Shown here piece after piece: positions 59,901 to 64,000 of a stretch of DNA of 64,000 nt. Below the pieces are notes generated by a model. It saw only the letters and a list, made by a program, of their open reading frames with translations, did no database searches and was not told the DNA's origin. Made by a program: the position numbers and the translations under genes. The stretch's first letter is position 1, and each line of letters opens with the position of its first letter. Source of the DNA: Tubiluchus corallicola (taxonomy: Eukaryota; Priapulida; Priapulimorpha; Priapulimorphida; Tubiluchidae); the NCBI GenBank assembly GCA_030141605.1, contig JAQGDQ010000125.1, positions 124,001 to 188,000 of the forward strand. Reading direction: 5' to 3'.

Positions 59901-60604
59901 GCATCACGATTGTAAAAAAGAACAGTGTTTTTAAATCAGATACAAGCGAATTTGCAGTTAGGTGACTCATATTCAGTGAAAGCTAATTAACTGAGATAGG
60001 CAAAACACTTACCTATAGAAATGTTAACACAATTTTTGTTACAGAACTACCATGATATGAACTACATTTTATCTCAAGTAATATTCGGATTCATAGAAAT
60101 AGACGAAATCATATATTATAACCTGTTATATCAGTCACAAAACCTACGTTTTACCCTTTTCCTGTTTCTACAACTGCTACAGCAACTATTGCACATTAAT
60201 TCATAAACATACAAATCTGCATGCATATTCATGTATATATCTAGATAGACAAAGCAAAATGGAAACTAAATGGATTTTACGCAATATTTTTCCTGGAATT
60301 GGAATGTTTTGTTGTCTTAAACATGGAAAAGTAAACACTACAATGAAACATGGCAGAACATTTTATTTTTATGACATATTTAATTACAGGACAATGTTCA
60401 TATCCACTAAACATGACATACAAGGTAGACCCAGACAGGTAACTACCTTTATTTAAATTAATTAAAGGAAAACATTTTGCTGTTCATATTTTTGTGGTAT
60501 CGAGGAACTAGCTTATGCTTAGTTATTTAATGTTCATGTACTGTTCTTGCGACGGCGCTCAGCACTGAGTTACAATAATGTAACCAAACAAAATAAACTT
60601 ACAT
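41971..60604 (-). CDS. TMCC family transmembrane and coiled-coil protein
   Basis: Endoplasmic-reticulum protein with coiled coils and two C-terminal membrane segments, homologous to vertebrate TMCC1-3. Exons in transcript order: 60604-60603 (AT of the ATG), 57053-56962, 56127-55976, 50035-49843, 49731-49664, 49559-49405, 48860-48816, 48614-48532, 47688-47592, 46739-46665, 44444-44171, 43630-43475, 42457-42279, 42088-41971 (TAA). All are in frame: 1689 nt, 562 residues (537 without the 75-nt exon). Conserved blocks are [127 protein letters not shown], then hydrophobic [20 protein letters not shown] and [19 protein letters not shown]. The N-terminal ~130 residues are low-complexity, Ser/Thr/Pro-rich and poorly conserved. 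Exons between 49.8 and 42.0 kb are near-certain; the two at 55976-57053 are likely, and the start is inferred. Confidence 0.92.
44519..44707. repeat. Two-unit tandem duplication, ~94 bp each
   Basis: Units 44519-44612 and 44613-44707 share blocks such as AATATGCAAAA(C/T)AGCAAATGCTG and AAATGATAAAAC(T/A)ACTAAATTTAC, with scattered substitutions. Located in the TMCC intron before exon 44444-44171. No known function. Confidence 0.8.
45318..45856. mobile_element. hAT/Charlie-like non-autonomous element
   Basis: A 539-bp element in a TMCC intron. The left end is GAGTGGTTCCAAGCCCCTTG and the right end, reverse complemented, CACAGGTTCCTAACCTTGGA then GTCGCGACCCC. The flanking 8-mers are TACTAGAA and TACTAGCA, differing at one base. 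GGTTCC..ACC termini with a nearby GTCGCGA block resemble Charlie-group hAT ends. No transposase frame. Confidence 0.65.
46665..46739 (-). CDS. Probable 75-nt TMCC exon, frame-neutral
   Basis: Bounded by TTTTAAG and GTAAAA, it begins with one base completing the AG of exon 47688-47592 and ends with AG completed by T from exon 44444-44171, so inclusion or skipping both keep frame. It encodes [20 protein letters not shown] then KVGV. Placed in the protein it precedes [14 protein letters not shown], and the AGK plus following spacing is reminiscent of AGKALG..SPKYGSEEDCSS in vertebrate TMCC1. The polypyrimidine tract is weak, fitting a regulated cassette. Confidence 0.6.
50105..50890. other. GC-rich island in a TMCC intron
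   Basis: About 0.8 kb far richer in G+C than the rest of the window, with CG-rich words (GGGCCCACCGGGAGG, GGCGCCCCGC). On the plus strand it carries a full CRE palindrome TGACGTCA at 50676-50683, a TATAAG at 50700-50705 and a good donor (TTAG/GTAAGT, GT at 50775). At 50851-50876 are two abutting palindromes, GCGTATTTATACGC and GCAAAATCTTTTGC. Overlapping open frames have no family signature. It could be an antisense or alternative promoter, or an inserted repeat of different base composition. Confidence 0.5.
54948..55070. mobile_element. Fragment related to the hAT-like element of intron 1 of PTH2
   Basis: Shares GATTTTACTAATTACA with flanking similarity over about 120 bp with 31540-31666, inside the 30973-32184 element, in the same orientation. 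No termini are visible here, so only a decayed internal piece remains. Confidence 0.4.
58850..58917. repeat. Degenerate interstitial telomere-like (CCCTAA) repeats
   Basis: About 68 bp with repeated CTAACC-type words: CTAACGCTAAC, CCTAACCCTAACCCC, CCCCTAACCCTTAGCCC, AACCCTAACC. It corresponds to TTAGGG repeats on the minus strand. Located in the first TMCC intron. Confidence 0.8.
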
Positions 60605-60712
60605 GACTAGTCCAGCAGTTCTATTCAAGTTCTGCTTCTGCCGCTGCAAATTCTGGTCTCGTCAGTCCATAATTGGCATGAACAGAACTTATTCTTACAC
60701 AACCAGTTTCAT
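60603..60712 (-). promoter_or_regulatory. TMCC 5' leader exon with two micro-uORFs
   Basis: Minus-strand segment with an acceptor-like TTTTTTTAG before it and a strong donor AT/GTAAGT at its 3' end. It contains ATGAAACTGGTTGTGTAA (five codons plus stop) and ATGCCAATTATGGACTGA (five codons plus stop). In the TMCC frame a TGA lies upstream, and the first in-frame ATG is made by the final AT joined to G at 57053. The upstream acceptor-like site suggests at least one more leader exon, not located. Confidence 0.5.
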
Positions 60713-63700
60713 CTAAAAAAAAGTATTAAATGTAAATTATAAAAAGGCAATGGCATGGTTTATGAATCTGAGTCGCAAACATTGCAAAAAGGTTCTCACA
60801 ACTTTCAAATCCTTATCCCGGGATCTTAACAGTATTGAGAACAGAATAATATAGTGTAGCACAGCAGAGTGGCTACACTAGCAACATACCTAGCTTAAGA
60901 CAACATATCAGAACAGTTTGACTAAGCTAATCATTTTATTTCAGTTAAAGGTTACAATAAATGCTGATAGATTACCATACATAACACAAATTTAGGCTGG
61001 CAACCAAAAATAATACATGCCGACAGAACAACTAAATATGTTAGGCTATTGATTTGAAATTAATATATATCACACAACAGGTATTAAACTGGTAACTAGG
61101 TGCCTGGATACAGAACTCAAATCAATATTCACTGTGAATTGATTGAGCTAGAAATTAAAAACAAACTATCAAACTGACTATACCGAACCTACCAATTTCT
61201 GTCAAAAATTCCTGTTGGCTTAAAAATAAATACACAAGAAAATTTTGGCTAAACTGAATAAATGGTTTACCGAACAAAATGTAATTTCTTACCGTCAAAA
61301 AATCCAAAAACAACAACACTTATGAAAAGTGCACACTCAGCAATATCTGCATCTAAGATAATTAAAACAAGTGATACAAAATTCTGGTGTGAGGCCATCT
61401 GTGAACTGCCACAACTTAAAAATTTGTCTTGAATTTTATATTGCCTATACAAAATTTTACTGAATGCAGAGTGCAGCAGACAAAGAAAATTGATAAAAAT
61501 TTCAAAATTTAAATTCCTAAGCAGATTAACAGGTGCATTTCAAAAGTGAAGTGTCATTAAAGAGTTTTAGCAAGATCTGCCGATACATTTCCATTTTTAA
61601 AAGGCAAAAACATAATAAAGTACAAATCACTAACTTGCTACATAAAAATAATTACCATACCATATTTCTCAAACAAGTTTAGTAATAATTACACTTCTGA
61701 GTTTCCGAAGCATCTTAAACATTGTAACATGGATTATGATTTATTAACAACAAATGACGTGGATCGTGACGGAGGTATAAAAAACAAACTGGGTTTTTTT
61801 TGCAAACCACAGAAGACTATTGTTCAAATAAACAACCAAACAAAAAAGAGATCACAAGCTTTCCAAACCTGAAGAGTTCACTTATGTGAACGGCATTCCA
61901 CTACATTAGACCCAAGATTATATTGTCTAACTCCACAGTGCAGAAAATCTTTTCCCAAGACCCATAATTAATAATATTTACAATGTTACTCTAGTCTGCA
62001 TAATAGTTAGTAATAGTCACCAACAACTGCAGCAGCATCAGAAGATAAACTAGTTAGATCAAAAACTAATACAAATTTGCCAAAACTTATCATATCATGT
62101 GACACTGCACACTCACCCTTACACACTTGATTTTTGTTGAGGACAGAATCTAGCTGCTTATGTTTATATAGTAAGTGTAGCTTATAATGAGCTTCACAAT
62201 ACTGGGTTCAACTTACAGCTACACCATTTGTGTAACTAGTAAATTAAATGAAGTCTTGATAGTGCTAAATCAGGAAGGTGTGATAAGTCTCTAAATACTC
62301 ATCGAAAATCACCTTGTTGCAAATACCTGCAATGTACATTAACTAACATGTAGACATGTACACCATATCAATAGTAATTTAGTAACTATCATCATTTATT
62401 ACTGCATAGTATACTACATCAACAGTTATTGCTCTAAAGATCTTTTTGGACCAAAAGGCTTCCAAGGGAGGAAAGGCTGTCTCATCTAAAATATGGTAAA
62501 CCTGCCCTTCTGGCTCACATTACGACACTGATACAATCTTTTTTAGACATACTTCAAAATTCACTAATATCCCAGCCTAAACAATTGTGGTATTTTTCAG
62601 ATAAAAAATGTAAATAATTATAAATTGTGGCCAGCTTTTATTGTCTAATTCTGATATTTCAAGTAACATTTGATCAAATTATTTTGGCAAACAATTAAAA
62701 TATGCAACCTTCACTAATGAGTATATAAAGCTATGACTGATGGATACATTACAACTCTATAATGTTTGAAAATCAGACCCATCATTGCTTATAAGTTATT
62801 AGAATGTGATAAAAGGAAAATTTACATAAACTACATACATGTGAATTTGCTTACTTAGAGAAGCATACAGCACTTATGGAAACTATAAACTCAGATGAAA
62901 TGTGATAACCACAGTGTGGTTCGTGTGAGTTTTGACTGCACAATCAATATCAATTGTCCTGAAAATAAGTTTTTCCTCGTGCATGAAACCCATTGAAGCA
63001 TTCAATGAATCTGGCACTTGGTCTGTTTACAAAACCATGCATGCATTCTTAGTTAAAGGTGCCTTAATGAGTTCCTTACGCTGGAATATGCATTACACTT
63101 CACAAAGAATTGTTACAAGCCCTCTATAGTAGAGAATTGCATTCATAGCTTTGTTAACAGAAAAGTCCTATGTTGGCGATTAGTAAAAGGTTATATATCT
63201 GGAAATATCGAAATTTAAAAGAGACTCCTCACTGAAAAATCTTCCATTGCAAGTTGAATATCCACAAATTTTCTTTTCCACTGTTTTCATAGTTGCATAT
63301 AGTTAATATAAGATTTGCAGCAATAAGTGAATGAAAAGCATGGCTTCAGTAAGACTGCTTACCATTGCTTAGAGATGAACAAGTTTTAGTGAGATTATTA
63401 CACGTACATACATGTCGTTTTCTGCTTGAAGATACAGCGCAGCGGTGCCTAATGCAGATCATTGTTCATCTAGTACTATTTACGTGTATGGCAATAAAAC
63501 TGAGATATGCACCTATTCTGATGTTGCTGAAATAAAATTTGCCGTTTTGCCGATTATATATCTGTTTTACTGATCATTGAATATGATTTTGTATATATAT
63601 ATATAAGCAAATGTAGGTAAAAATGGCACAGGAAAAAAATATGTGCTTAGTGTTAAGGCTGCAATGGGGAGTAATTATTTTAGTTATTTTTACCTCTGCC

Positions 63701-64000
63701 TAGCAAGTTATGCATCAACACGGTTTCTTTGTTTGTACGTATATTTAATTGTTTTTGTCTGTAGAGGCAGTAAGCTTATTACACAAGAACTACCTAACAG
63801 ATTTCCAAGAAACTTTGTGAAGTAAGGCTTGTATAGGGTGTCAAAGTGGAAAACTTTTCGCCGAAACTTTTTTAACACCAAGTACAAAAAGAAACTTAGT
63901 GAAAGGTCTCAGATACTTGGTGTTTGGTACATCTTTTTGTTACTGTACCTGGACAAACAACTACGAGTTAACTCTAGTTCCATTTCAAGAAATTCTTTCT
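60713..64000. other. Region upstream of TMCC, no gene recognised
   Basis: AT-rich sequence with only short, signature-free open frames. It should contain the TMCC promoter and perhaps further leader exons. Near the right edge AACACCAAGTA at about 63872 and TACTTGGTGTT at about 63919 form a small inverted repeat. Confidence 0.5.

Overview
This is eukaryotic nuclear DNA from an invertebrate animal. It is AT-rich, its genes are broken by many phase-consistent GT-AG introns, and the gene set is metazoan (a double-domain phosphofructokinase, an exosome ring subunit, a UBA-containing PTH2 and a TMCC protein). The lineage cannot be fixed from sequence alone. A short stretch of degenerate CCCTAA repeats suggests TTAGGG-type telomeres. 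Numerous hAT-like and TA-flanked DNA transposon remnants fit a sponge, cnidarian or lophotrochozoan-type genome, but that is inference.

Layout. (1) About 1.9-15.7 kb, plus strand: 6-phosphofructokinase (PFK), missing only the first ~50 codons, which must lie left of the window. (2) 18.4-27.1 kb, minus strand: EXOSC6/MTR3, an RNase PH-like subunit of the RNA exosome, complete in eight exons. (3) 30.4-37.1 kb, plus strand: a peptidyl-tRNA hydrolase 2 with an N-terminal UBA domain, complete in six exons. (4) 42.0-60.6 kb, minus strand: a TMCC-family (transmembrane and coiled-coil) ER protein, rebuilt from 14 exons plus a 5' exon. The genes alternate in strand: PFK and EXOSC6 converge, EXOSC6 and PTH2 diverge across 3.3 kb, and PTH2 and TMCC converge. 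They share no pathway, as expected for an ordinary animal locus. Nothing recognisable lies in the last 3.3 kb.

Most of the accessory content sits in introns. There is an internally deleted mariner-type element with perfect 29-bp inverted repeats, several hAT-like non-autonomous elements (two with perfect 8-bp target-site duplications), two copies of a TA-flanked family whose ends begin CARTAG, a stop-bearing relic of an unknown domain, a foldback, a GGACA-type minisatellite and an unusually GC-rich 0.8-kb island.

The most notable biology is a pair of tandem, equal-length (112 nt) homologous exons in PFK. Reading frame makes them mutually exclusive, and they would swap the segment ending in GH(V/M)QQ of the C-terminal, regulatory half. 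Next are a TMCC start codon apparently split by an intron behind two tiny uORFs, and a frame-neutral 75-nt exon in TMCC. I saw no convincing wholly new system; the rest is best read as host genes with transposon-laden introns.
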